A stretch of 64,000 nucleotides of DNA from Agelaius tricolor (Eukaryota; Chordata; Aves; Passeriformes; Icteridae): NCBI GenBank assembly GCA_023055355.1, contig JALJCS010000015.1, positions 15,296,501 to 15,360,500 on the forward strand, written 5' to 3'. Within the stretch, counting starts at the first letter, position 1. Every line of letters begins with the position of its first letter. The position numbers and the translations under genes are program-made. Below the pieces are notes generated by a model. It was not told the DNA's origin and ran no database searches. It was given only the letters and a program-made list of their open reading frames with translations. Of the stretch, positions 36,281 through 48,606 are shown one piece after another.

Positions 36281-39200
36281 TCAGGAGTCCAACTTGATGA
36301 AGACTTTTGGCCTTGAGAAAATTTTGATTGCCTCGTCTATCTGGGAGAGCTTCCTCTCGAGCTCTACCCGCCTCTTCTGCATCCTGAGGCTGTCTCCACG
36401 CATGGGCAGCAGAACCAGGTCCTTTACCAGCTGCTCCTGGCCTGTAAAAAGAGGAAAAAAAAAGTTGTGTAAGTTGAAAAGCAAAGAAATCCACCCTTTT
36501 TCTAGAGCTATGAACACAATGGCAGCACTGGAACAAGGACCTAGAATCCTTCTATTTAAACCTCAGCTGGATGAAGACCTGAGGGACCTGCTACAGCTTT
36601 GAGAACCAAGGATTGGACTAGAGACCTCTGAAGGTCCCTTCCAGCCAAAATCTTTCTAAGATTTTAGGAGCAATAGCCACCCTGACATCAAGTCCGGTGG
36701 ACAAGTGTGCTCCAGAGAGCCAGTCCTGTAACCTGCAGGACACTGATTCCTCTTTCCAAGCACCCAGCTCACATCCTGCCTATATATGCCTTAATCCAGG
36801 CAACTCTCCAAGCAGCAGGAATGTGTCCCTGTGTCTCTCCTCCCTTATCCTGCCTGGGATTGTTTGTTTTTCTGAGCTGGATTCGCTGGTTTTTCCCCTC
36901 TTACTCTGTTTCAAGTTGCTGAGGGTCTCCAGGCGCTGGCTCTCGGGCATCAGGGTGTGCCCAGGTGGGGTGTCGGGGTCGGGCAGGTTCCGCAGCCGCT
37001 CCTCCGCCTGCTTGCGCCACAGCTCCTTCCTCTCCAGCAGGCTGGGGGCAAAGCAGAGAGGTGTCAGCACCTCTGGCACAGGCAGATGTGGCCAGGAATG
37101 TGCCCTTCAAACCCTACCAGGTTCCATGCCACTGGCTGAGGACCCCAGGGAGCCACACACCCTCCTGATGGAGGATACACCGTGTTCAAAGCACATATGT
37201 GGGCCAGCAAATGTGCTCCACAGGCACAAAGGGCTGCTGGCAGAGATGCACTCAGGCCAACAGTGCTCCTTGGAGACAAGGGCTGCTGCTCCTCATTTCT
37301 GGCTCATTGAGTCCTCACCAAACCATCTGTGGGTCAATGGCAGAATGAAGTCAGACAGCAGCTCATGGCCAGGGATGCTGACAGAGGACAGCCCAGCCAA
37401 AGGACTGGCACCACAGTCAGTCCTAGGACAGGGTCCGTTTCCCATGCAGAGCCCCAAAATGCACAGCACTAGCTGGATGTTCCCCAGAACCCAGGCCCAA
37501 GGCAGGATGAACAGCTGTGAGGCAGAGCGAGCTCTCTGCCTCTCCAAACCAGACCTCTCCATGCCAAAGGTACATCACATGGAACAAAGCCTACAATGGG
37601 GCAGGAGCACATTTCTCAAAGCACACAGAGCTTCCCCATATGAGCATCATTGTACAACAGCAAGCAAGGGAGGAGGAAACAAAACTCCCTCTGAGCCCTG
37701 TCACACTGGGCTGGTTAAGCCAAGAAAGCAGGAGGGACAGCGTTTACTCCCCATTCACAGAAAAAGGCACTGCTGCACATTGCAGGAGCACCTCTGTGCC
37801 CAGCCCATCTCTCTAAACACACCCAAGGGGTGCATTAAGCCTGTTCCAGTCCCATGGAGCAGAGAGGGGCACACTTACTACTGGGGGACGTGTCCCTTTT
37901 GCCTGGTGTTGTACTGCTCCTGCTCCTGCTGCCGCTGCTGCAGCAGCTGGGCCAGCGCCTGCAGGGACTGCGAGCGGCGCAGCGGTGCCCGCTTGGCGCT
38001 GCACGCGTTGTGCCTGATGAAGTCAACGCTCCTGCCCTCCACCTGCATCTGCAAAAACAGAGAGCCAGGCATCAGGGGCAGGCTGGGCACAGGCACACGG
38101 CCAGCTGACACTGGCCACACGAGGGGAAAGCAGAAATGCAGCACACGAGGGAGTGGATCGTGTGACGGCAGGACAGGCGGACCCTCGGCACAGCCTGTCT
38201 CAGTGTGCAGCCACACACAGGCAGCAGCTGTGGCCATGCTTTGGGAAGGCAGGCACCTAAAGCCAAGCCTAATCCTGGCCTCTTTAAGGTCCCCAAGATG
38301 ACCACATGCCTTAAAAGCCAGAAAGACAGAAAACCTCAGGCTTGATGTAGTCCCCATGAAGCATTTTGAGGGCAGAAGAAAAACAGGTTGGGAGCTCACC
38401 AAGAAATGCAACAGAACCCCTGGGAGAGCAGGAACTTTGCTGCTTGGGCATTTCCCCAGAGACAGCACCTCCACCACAGCTCCTCTGCTGGACAAAACAG
38501 TGGAGAAGGTGGCTGTGTTTGCATTTAAGATTTCCCTGGTCTTTCTCCTTTGTAGATCATGTCCTGTTTAATTAAGTTGTTCATGGCATTTAGGAACCAA
38601 CAAACTGACAATCTCACAATTGCCAAGGGAAAAGGACATGAGTCATGGAGCTATTTAGGACCTCCCAAACAGACTACTTGAAAGGTTTAACTACTAATGC
38701 TGATTTAACTCTCCTTACTAAAACACACACTCATTTCCCAAATTTTTATCTAACATCCAGAAGCCACAGTTCCTTTGATTACAGTGGGAACTGCCTCCAA
38801 AACCCCAAGACCTGCTGCAAAGCCATTGGAAGAGCAGATTTGAGATTGCTGGCATGAGGAGGTGGAATTTTCACAGGGAACTTCACGAGCTCCTGGACTA
38901 TGAGTGAGGATGAAGCTAGAATTAACAGTCCCTGAATATCCATCTCACTACCCCAGTGATCAGGACCCTGCTCCTTCCCTTCAGCCAGGAACAGCATTTA
39001 CAGATCTCCTTACTCACGCAGCACATCTGCCCCAACACTTCAGAAGAATGGATTTTCCATGTCAGAAATGCATGGGATGGATGCAGTCAGTGTGTAACTC
39101 ACCTTGGTTTCAGCACCCTGTGCCTCTGGAGCCTCTGTGTCTGCTCCTGCTTTTGCCCTGCCAGGCCTTGGGGACAGTGGTCTGCATGGCTTGATCCCAG

Positions 39201-42200
39201 AGCCACAGCGGGAATACGCCCTCAGGAAATTCACAGCCTCGGGATTGGGAGGTGGAGAGGTCTCCTGGGAAAGGCAAGAAAAGATCCATCGGTGGAGAGA
39301 GGCTGGGGCAAAGAAAAACCCTCTCAAACAAGTCTGGGTGGTGAACCAGGAGCTCAGCACAGGTTTCCAGCAGGCACACAACAGCACACACTTTCTGCCA
39401 TGGCCTGCAGAAATTCTTGGGGGAAGAGAATCTGTAATCAGCCAGCAAAGGCCAACAAACAGCAACAGATCAGACCTGGCCACGGAATGAATGGCTAAGA
39501 AACAGGGGGGGAACTCTGCAGAAGCAAATTTGGATCAAGCAGGGAGGCACAAGGCTGCCTGCTGAGGTGTTGTTCTCCAGGGCTGCTCTGCTCAGCACCT
39601 CAAATCTGGGCTTGTATCACTCTAAAAAGAAAAAGGAGCAGAGAGTGAAGGAGTCTGGTGGAATTGCATCTGAGGGGCATCTTCAAAGGCTGTGGCACAG
39701 GGTGACAGTACTTGATGTCTAGCAGGTGGTCTGGGACTATCTCAGACAGTCTTGTTGCAAACAAACCCTGAAAACTGAAAGTTGACACTGTGGCAAGTGA
39801 GTGACCCTATGAAAAACGCAGCTGGGGCACTGCTCTGCCCTTGGGAGTGATGGGAACTGCACAGGGCCACCCCAGATCTTCACAAATACCCAAGGTCTCA
39901 GCTGAACTGCAGCTCCCTGGGGAAGATTTCCTCTTGCCTGGCCCATTCAGCTGGGCAGAGCTGCAGACAGATGGTGGGACTGGGCAGCCACACTGCTGGG
40001 ATTGGTGTGAGGAGCAGGGTATGGGATGCCCTCTGCACTGCCCAGACTGCTCATGCTCCAAAGATGATCAGTCTTGTTTCAACAAATCTGGATCTCTCTG
40101 GTAAGTTAATGAGAATTGCCTTCACCTAGCACAGCTGGCTCGAAGTTGAGTCTGTGACCTCAGGAGCACAGGGCACAGCTTCACAGCTTGCCCCATCTCC
40201 CTCCACGAGGGCACTGGGACTGCCAGAACCCTTCCCAAGACAACTGCTACAGCTAACAGCCTCAGGGGCAGATGACAGAGAAAAACTCTGCATGAGTCAT
40301 CCAGATCCAGCAGAATCAACTGAAACTCTGAGCAGCAGCAGCAGCAGCAGCAGCTCCACAGAAGATGGAGATCCTTCACAGGGAACACCTCAGCTCCAGG
40401 AGAGCCCCAGCAACAGTTAAAGCATCATGAGTCAGTGCCAGGGCCTCTCTGGAGGAACACACAGAGCACAGGGAACGCACCACGCAGAGCCTGCCTGCGC
40501 AGAGACCACCCCCCTTCCCCACAACAAAGGCAGAAATGAGCTCAATCTTCCTCTAACCCAGAGGATTTGTCAAACAACAGCGTGGGCTTGTGTTCTTGAA
40601 GCACTCGTGGGTTTGCTCCCGTGTTGTGGAAGGGTCACAGATACCAAAGAGGTTGGTGACACACCTGGAAAAAGGGACACAGCACTTGAAACCACTGGCT
40701 TGGGAATCATCTTGCCAATTTTTGCAGTTGTTATCAACACATGTCATTTTAGCATTGAAAGCTGGCTACAGATGAAAGGGAGGGAATGCAGAGATGAGGA
40801 GGAACTTAAAGGCTCCAACTCAGCACCCTCAGAGGCTGTGCTGATATCTGAGGCCTCAACCCTGACTGCCTGGAGATGTCTGTGTGCCCCCTAGAGCAGT
40901 GGTCATCTGTGGGATTCACATTCTCTGAACCTGAGAGAGAGAGAGGATGTGAATCCCAGTTACTCACCAGGACAATCACTTGGGAAAGATGCTCACACAT
41001 GGAAGACACTGCCCACTGTGTATCCAGAGGGTGGGAATGGATGGACTGAAGCTCAATGCAGCCTGCTGATCTTACCTCTGGGTAAAACACCACAGCCTTT
41101 TGGCACAAACCCTAGAGAAGTGCTGCCCCAAACATGGGGAAACTGAAAAGCCAGATGGGAGCAACCCCTGGCAGGAAATACAGCTATGAGGGGAAAGCAG
41201 GACAGGGATTATGGCAGCAATCACTGTCTGGACCCAAACCCACACTCTCACTCACAGTCCCATCACATCTGCCCATTGTGCCTCAGCACTGAGATGCCCC
41301 CAGACCCTGCAGGCCCCAGGACTCCCCTGTCTCTATCATCCCACTGTTCCCCAAGCCTGGAGAGTTCAAGAGCTCCTCCACAGATACCAACCTGCAGTTT
41401 GGCCTTCACCTTTGACTCCACATTTTCATATTTCTGGGATTTCCAGAGAGCTTTCACAGGCTTGGGCTGGCTGTGCTCCTGGGCTCGCTCCTTCTCCTTG
41501 CACTTCCTCTGAATCTCCTTTATCCGCCTCACATTTTCCTTCTCGTAGTCCTTGGCCTCTTTCCCTGCTCAGCAAGGGGAGACACACCTTCACCTCCCAG
41601 ACACTGCCACAGATCCCTCCCAAAGCTGGCCCAAGAGACAAGAGAACCAGCAAGTCCTTCCCTCTCCTGCAGACCAGACCATGTCTGCTCCTGCCCCTGT
41701 AGATGCACACTCCCAGGCTGACTCCTCTGCCAGAGGATCCCACCCTGCCCAGGTGAGCATCAGAACAGGTCTGTGCTCACTGCTGGTGTCCACAGACTCC
41801 CCTGTTCTCCTCTTGTCCCAGTATGGACCATGCCAGACAAGCATCCTCTCAAGAGCAAGGTGAATTCCCAGCTCAGCTCACATGGTGTTTCTGAAGTAGA
41901 CAGGGCTGCAGAGCCTTGAGCTTGCCCTGTTCCTGGTTTTAGGATCAGCCATTGTCCCACATTGACACAACCAAGATTATGGATTAGGACTCTGTTTTGT
42001 TTTTTTTTTGAATCAAAAATTATCCTTCCTTGGGTTGGCTCCCCAAGGCAGGGAACAGCTCAGCTGACATAACCAGATGCTCATTTGTTTCCCCCTTGCT
42101 TGGGCACAGCACTTGTGGCATCTACCACACTGGCACCAGCTCAGGACAATGCCAGCACATGAAATAAATTAAAATGACACACAGGGCTCAACCTTATCTC

Positions 42201-43223
42201 CTTCCTGGACCTCTGAATGTATTCTGGGTGACATCCTTGCCCTGGAGAAGGGAACATTTTCTGCAAAGATGTTCTTACATCCACATACACAGGCACCCTT
42301 CCCAAATCCTGCCTGGCTTCACCAACTAGGAACTCACCCTGTCAAACATCCTCAATACATCAAGGTTTTGTTTGATTCATATAGAAACTTGACTGTAAAG
42401 AAGTCCTACTTTTTGCACCTTTTTTCAAGTCCCTCTTCCCATTCTAAAACTGAAACTGGAGCCAAAACATCACTGGCTCCAGCACAGGTGACTCCACTGC
42501 CAGGCCAAAAGCTGCAGATGGGGTGACCAGCCCTGTGAAGCTCAAGTTCTCCTGAGGCAGCAGATCCTGGGAATCCACCCCAAATGCTTCATGCCTGGCC
42601 CCAAAGGCAGCTGAAGCCAGCAGTGAATTGGCTGTACTTACTCTTGGCTGGCACCCCCCCATCAAGGGAGATGCCCTGGAGCTGCAGCAGGAGGCTGAGT
42701 GTCCCTTTCTGTCCCCTCTCCAGGAATTCCTTCCCGCTGGGGCGGACACGAGGGGCTGGCTGGGCCTGCCTGGCACTGCCCAGAGCCAGGCAGGGGCTGG
42801 GGACTGTGTCCAGGGGGCTGGAGGTTAAAAACAGCCTCTGAGCATTTCCTTCCAGCCTCCCTCGAGCTGCAGGGAAAGAAAAAGGAGAACCTTGTCAGGA
42901 AATGATCTTACCTCAGTTTTCTGCACCCACAGCCCACCAACAACGTGATGACCCCCTCTTCACCTCTGGCTTATGCTTTCCCATCTTTCAACCAGCTGTA
43001 CAAAATACTTTAGGGTCACCACCAGAAGCACCTTCACCAGGGTGAATACAGACTGTTGAGGACACCAAGGGATAAGAACATCAAGCTGTGTCACACCAAA
43101 GCACAAAGTAAAACCTGCACCAAGCATCCAGGACTCACCTGAGAGAGGGCGTTTGTAATACTCTGGGAAGAGCCCTGGGTCTGGAGGAATGGGTCCAGAA
43201 ATCCTGGATGGCCCTTCACACAT
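36281..43223 (-). CDS. ENKD1: Enkurin domain-containing protein 1, 7 coding exons
   Basis: Microtubule-associated protein reported at centrioles, cilia and the mitotic spindle. Exons (high to low): 43139-43223, 42642-42866, 41392-41564, 39103-39264, 37879-38048, 36905-37041, 36281-36441. Phases close to 370 aa (human 346). The N-terminus MCEGPSRISGPIPPDP matches the human start, which fixes the ATG at 43223. Next come RLEGNAQRL and a basic, charged stretch (DYEKENVRRIKEIQRK). Then comes VDFIRHNACSAKRAP followed by a Gln-rich coiled segment. The C-terminal enkurin domain (about 270-368) includes PPGHTLMPESQRLETL and the end EAIKIFSRPKVFIKLD. The exon 3 donor is an unusual GTTGGT, but the phase and the following exon fit human. 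The 5' UTR intron runs about 4.1 kb up to a CpG island. It is convergent with PARD6A, as in human. Confidence 0.95.
36560..36665 (+). mobile_element. CR1 LINE 3' tail in ENKD1 intron 6
   Basis: GGATTGGACTAGAGACCTCT followed by GAAGGTCCCTTCCAGCC and a degraded TTCTAAGATTTT tail match the CR1 terminal consensus. Plus orientation, antisense to ENKD1. Confidence 0.85.
40331..40354 (+). repeat. (AGC)8 trinucleotide repeat, ENKD1 intron 3
   Basis: Eight perfect AGC units in an intron. Confidence 0.9.
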
Positions 43224-43314
43224 CCTGCCACACGGTGCTCTGCCTCTGCCACAGAAACCAACCACCAGAACAGAAATGAGCAGGGCTCACTGAGCCACTG
43301 GAAAGCTACATTTA

Positions 43315-43345
43315 ATATATATATATATATATATATATATGTATA
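43315..43345 (+). repeat. (AT)13 microsatellite, ENKD1 5' intron
   Basis: Thirteen perfect AT units followed by GTATA. Confidence 0.95.
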
Positions 43346-44399
43346 GGGAATTCCTGACTTTCATTTGACACCTCATCCCCAGCTCCAGAGATGTCCTGCA
43401 GGTACAAACCACCCCAAATTGGACTCTGTGAAGGTGAAGGGTCCAGCAGCCCTGTCCCTGCTGTGGGTCAGTGTTTTTACCAGTGCTGAAAATGCCCACG
43501 GTTGCTGTAATGTTGGTACCTTCAGTACAAAAAATCCTTTGTGGCTTTGTTCTCCCAGATGGAAACACTGAATGCAGACACAGAAGGAGTGAACAGGAAA
43601 CACGAGGTAGCTGGCCATCATCTGACAGCTTTTAGCCTGAGATTTGAATTATCTTGTACCCTAGGCTCCCTCTAAATGGCTCCTGTGGTTCAAACACAAT
43701 TTGTCCAAAGCAAGCTGAAGCTCCTGCCCCACATGGCCATATCCTCCCTGAGAACACACCTGTGCTTCACCACCCCTGAGCAGGCTGGGGCTGACCCTCA
43801 GAAGGACAAACACTTTACAAAAAGACAAAACATTTCCCTCCAGGACCATGTGGGGCAGAGATTGGATTTCTGGGGAAGAGCCCAGATGGTTTCTCAGGTC
43901 TTGGGGAGAACAGAGAAGAATATGTTTTTCATTTCTGAAGTACTTTTCAAAGCAGCACAGAGCCACAGATCCCTGCCATGGCCCACATGGGTCCCTGTTG
44001 CTTCTCTTCTCTCCATGACAGAAGCACAGACCCTTCCACCAGGAGCAGCCAGCATCAATTTCCCTGCACTGCTCACCAAGATCTCCTGGACAGCATTTTT
44101 ATACCTACAACAAACCCAGAGCTCAGAGCACGAGCCTGCAGGATGCCACCCAGCAGGCACACACTGCTGATGAGCTCTCAGCAGATGCCACAAGAGCCTC
44201 ATCACAGTCACACCACAATTCTGACAGGCACCAGGGCAGCTTGGCTGGAGTCACTGCTGTAAGAGCTGGGGCTACAACCTGCACTCCCTGACTCCTGAGG
44301 CAGTAATTTAAACATTTCTGAGACAAGTCCACGGGAAGAACCCCTTTCAGGATCCTCAGCGTGCCAGCACTGACGGGACGCAGCATCTGCAGTTTAATT

Positions 44400-44900
44400 T
44401 ATAAACCAATAAAGGATCAGTGCAAGGCTGAGTGAATCTGACTCATAGCAACTAATGCACTGCAGTCTTCCCTGCTAAATCACCCCTGTTGACATGAGAC
44501 CCATTAGCAAAATGCTGTTATTCATCTCCTGGACACAACAGCAGAGGCAATGCAAGCAGTGCTGACTGCTGCACACCAGCATGCATGTGCAGCCTCTAGC
44601 CAGCTGCTCTGGAAAAGCTATTTCTGAAAAGCAGGCACAGACTCTCAGCCAGAGATAAAAGGATGCTGGCTTGGTATTATTTAATCTCCTCGATAATGGA
44701 TCAACTAAGCCAGAACGGCCTCTCTTATTCTAGAGGGAAAAAAACCCAGAAAGTGTTCACCATGAGATCACTCCAGAACAGCTACTGGCTTTGAAATGCA
44801 CATCTGATCTTGATCTGAACTCGGGTCCCACCCCAGTGATTTACAGGTAAAATGACAGGCTGAAATCAAGCCCTGTAGCAGAGCAGACAATGATTGCGGG
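44400..44900. other. Possible conserved non-coding element, ENKD1 5' intron
   Basis: A repeat-free 500 bp block with dense developmental-type cores, including CCATTAGCAAAATGCTG, GAGATAAAAGG, GGTATTATTTAATCTC and CGATAATGG. No coding frame. The call rests on motif texture alone; conservation could not be tested. The rest of the intron (43346-47350) shows no exon or large repeat. Confidence 0.25.
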
Positions 44901-47352
44901 GGACTGAGGAGGAAAGGCAAGCTGAGGGGAGGCGGGGGATGGAAGGCTCATTTTATACCTTCACATCCCAACTGCACCCTGCCCTGCTGCAGGGAACTTG
45001 CAAATGACACCCACTCCCTGATTTGCAAGTCACATCACCTCTGGCATGGGATCCTGCAAGATCAGAGAGCCTCATTACAATAGGGAGCACCTTGTCCGTG
45101 TGGGGACAGCAGGGACACAAGCTCCCAGCAGCAGTGTCCCAGCCAGATTTCCAGGGACACACTTCCCCAGCTGCTGCTCTGCTCCTGCTAGCCACGGGCC
45201 CAGCTGGGGGACACAGTGGGAGACCCTCATGGCTCACTCCTGCCAAGAGGGACTGTATGGCCTCTGCTGTCATTCCCACCTGCTTTGTTTCTTGGGACAG
45301 CTTTGCAGCACCAACAGTCCTGTGCTGAGCCAATTGCCCCTGCACCAAACAAGTCACTTCTTGCACTGGGTTTGTTTTCTGCCCATGTAACCTTTTGTCC
45401 AAAAGGAACGTGACTTTGACATCCACAGGGGGGTCAGCCAAGCACTGGAGCAAGCACCAGGGAAACACAGCAGGAGTTATGAACACAGAGGAGAGGGATG
45501 AGGGGACAGGGTCAGCCCTCTTGGGGGCTTTCCTGCACCCAGGAGAGCATCTGCTTTACCACCACATCAGCAACCTAAACATCAACAGTGCAGCACCCGA
45601 CCTGCTGCCACCAGACACACACCATGTATGCACTCACAGGCTGTGAGATTCAGGCACACTCTGCAGAAGCAGGCTGAATAAGTCCAGGCACACAGATGCG
45701 TGTGTGCCACTCCTCTCTGCTCCTGTCCCCAGCCAGCCTGCAGGCTCCCTAGGGAAGAGTCCCAGCTCCCAGCCACCCTGCACAGCTCCAGGAGGCACAG
45801 AGCAGTTGCTGGAGTAACCCAATAACTTCAACACTGCTCACTCAGCCCAGTGTGCTGCTCCCTTCTCCATCAGAACATGGCTTTGTGCTGGCCTAGGAGC
45901 CAAGCAATGCAGGCTCCAGTTCTCTCTCTCCCAGAGTGTCTGCAAGTTTAATAACCACTAACTCAACTCTGTGCCCTTTGCTGCAGCTGACCAAATGGTA
46001 AAAATGCTATTTATCCGCCTGGTAAACTGAGCTTGTAAGAACCACAGCTTCCTTTTGTGGCTTGTTCTTAGCATAGTAGTTAAGGTAACTGCAAAACATG
46101 GGAACAGACAAGCCTCAGGCAGGTGCATTTCACAGCCTTAAACCCTTGGCATCTGACTTTGAAGCATTCCCTCTTTTCCACAGATGACATTTTCACTGTG
46201 CCTGGGTCCCTGGCCAGGAAGCTGCTACCACACACAGAGCTGATGCCAGCCCAGCTTCTTGCCTTCATGAGCCAATCTCTGCAAAAAGCATGGGAAAAAA
46301 CATCCCACGGTTGTGATAAGCTGTGATAAGCAGAGCAAGTCATCTGCAGCAAATCAAAGGGCTAATCTCCGTGCAGCTGGTCTTGCATGTTTGATTCCTT
46401 CCTCAACTGTTTTAGCTGAAATGGAAAGTCACATCAGGATAACTTCCACGCCCGAGGGCTGCACCAAAACAGCACCAATGGATCTGAGACCATTCCTCCC
46501 GAAAAACTGGGAGTCAGGACCAGAGGTCAATGTGCTGTGAACCTACCAGTGGTTTTTTGTCCGTGCCTAAGCCTTGTCCTTGCTGACTGCTACGGGAGAG
46601 ATTAATAGTCTCCTTTTAATATTCCCCAAGTGAGTTTCCCCAGGTCTCACCAGCTCTTCCCCATCTGCCAGTCTCAAAGACCCATTTTTCCTTTTGTCTC
46701 TCTGAAAACACAGGGACAGGTACAGCCAGATGTGACACTGGCATTTGCATTTCTGGGAGCTGGTGTCTACCAACAGCTCTTAAGGAATAAAGCCGGCTTG
46801 GACAGTCTGCCCAGGGAGTCAGACGCATTTCATTTCCTGCAGCGGCTGGGGCAGGAGCTGAACGAGGGCCGTGCTCGCTGTGGGTATCACAGAGCTGCAA
46901 CCCAGTCCTCTCCGGAGGGCAAGCACAGATGAGGGCACGGAGCCTCACCTCAAGGTGTGCGATTCCTCTGGGATGCACGGACGAGCCCGGTGCTGAGGCT
47001 GGAGCTTGTGTGGGAGCCCCGACTCCTTCGGCCGGGCTGGCACGGGAGATCAACACCGGCCCCGAGATCAACACGTGCTGAGACCGGCACCGCTGAGCGA
47101 CAGCGGGCACCGCTGGGGACCGGACACCGCTGGGGACCCTCTGGCTCCCTTCTCCGGGGCTCGGGGGCGCTGCCAGCAGCGCAGTCCCGCGGTGCCGGGG
47201 GCCCGTGGCCTCCCCCCGCGGGCGCTGCCCCTGCTCTGGGCCCGGCGCTTCCCGGCCCGGCTCCCGCCGTCCCCGGCCTGCGCCGCTCCCGAGCCCCGGC
47301 GGGCGGCCCCGGGCCGGGCAGGGCCCTGTGCGGCCGCCCCGAGAGGACTCAC

Positions 47353-47560
47353 CGAGGGAGGCCGCGGAGAAGCGCTCCCCGCCGGGCCGGGCTGGGCTGG
47401 GCCCGCCGGCAGCCGAGGCCCGGCCCGGCCCCGCGGCTCCCCGGCAACCGCCGCTTCCGCCGGGATGGGCGGGCCCGGCCCCGAGGGCCCCCGGCGCTGC
47501 TCCCTCGGCACCGCCGGCTGTGCCCGGGCAGCCGCAGCACACGGGGGCACCGAGCCCCCG
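47353..47560 (-). promoter_or_regulatory. ENKD1: ENKD1 CpG-island promoter and 5' non-coding exon
   Basis: Strong CpG island (about 46980-47560). On the minus strand, CCTCCCTCG is followed by the donor GTGAGT (47352 down to 47347), a good 5' UTR exon end pointing at ENKD1, whose first coding exon lies 4.1 kb on. The long open frames on both strands (over 240 codons) are GC artefacts. An ETS-like CTTCCG lies near 47454. A divergent plus-strand transcript cannot be excluded. Confidence 0.55.
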
Positions 47561-48054
47561 GCCCGTCATGCACAATATCTGCATTAAACACACAGGGACT
47601 GCGCGGGGTGATCCAGGCTGGAACCCGCTTCGCCCAAACGGGCGCTCCTGCGGTCACCGTCCCGCTCTGCCCGAGCAGGGCAGCCTCGGGCTGCAGCCAG
47701 CCCACAGAGGCCCCTCTCACCTTTCCGCACAGTTCTGCCGTCGTGTCTCTTTCTCACCCAGCAGTCTCGACTCCCTCCTTCCTTCACTGGGATCGTCCGG
47801 AGATGTTTTGTGCTTCTTTCTTCCCATAGACAAGGAGCTGTACTTTAGATTTGTTCTGCCCAGTACAAACTTAGTGACAAAGGCAAAGGAAGGTTCTCAG
47901 TTCCAGAAGGACAGCTTCAAAACAGACCCCAAAATGGTATGAAAACAGTCAGGGCTCTTTTATCTGAATGAAGGTGGTGAGTGCCAGGTGAGCTCAGGAC
48001 ACATTGTCTCATCCATTTTACGTAGCACAGACTCCACAGGCAGTAGATGCTCAC
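47561..48054. other. ENKD1-GFOD2 intergenic, nothing recognised
   Basis: Sequence between the ENKD1 CpG island and a CR1 fragment. In human C16orf86 lies between ENKD1 and GFOD2; I see no exon resembling a plus-strand gene here. Confidence 0.5.
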
Positions 48055-48265
48055 ACCTGTGGCAGGATCATTGAGTACAACTCCCAGCCCTGCACAGGGC
48101 AGCCCCAAGAATCTCACCCTGTGCCTCCCAGAGCATTGTCCAAACTCTTCTTGCACTCTGGCACGCTTGGGCCATGACCACTTCCCTGGGGAGACTGTTC
48201 CAGTGCCCAACCACCTTCTGGGTGAGGAACCTTTTCCTAATATCCAATCTAACCATGCACTTCCT
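48055..48265 (-). mobile_element. CR1 LINE fragment, reverse orientation
   Basis: GAGTACAACTCCCAGCCCTG, ACCACTTCCCTGGGGAGACTG, TTCCAGTGCCCAACCACCTT and TTCCTAATATCCAATCTAACC follow the reverse complement of CR1. Confidence 0.9.
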
Positions 48266-48600
48266 TCACACAGCTTACAGTAGAGATGAGAATGTGCAGA
48301 GCACAAGAGCAGCCATGCTTTAAAGCAGCCCAGCAGTAGACTTGTTTCTGGAAAGTAAACATCCAAAGGTAAATACCTAATTTATACACCAAGCAAAGAA
48401 AGTGGTCCCATCAATACTGCAAGGATTTTGCTTCTTACTGGGGGTCTTCTGGCAACTTCTACAATAAGTGGGGAAGGACTCACCAGATATGGAGTCCCAG
48501 CTCTGACTCTCCTGTTTACTTTTATTAAGATGGTTTTAGCTTGACCAAATCAAACACAAGCACACAGCTGCATAGAGAATTCCCTCAACAAACACAACTT

Positions 48601-48606
48601 TTTATT
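48601..48606 (-). terminator. GFOD2: Candidate GFOD2 poly(A) signal (AATAAA)
   Basis: TTTATT on plus is AATAAA in the gene direction and would give a 3' UTR of about 1.35 kb (48600-49928, AT-rich, no other gene). An alternative AATAAA is at 49126-49121. Confidence 0.45.

Noticed and set aside
46616..47942. Frames of 245-325 codons on both strands
   Set aside because: CpG-island artefacts at the ENKD1 5' exon; Pro/Gly/Ala/Arg-rich with no domain.
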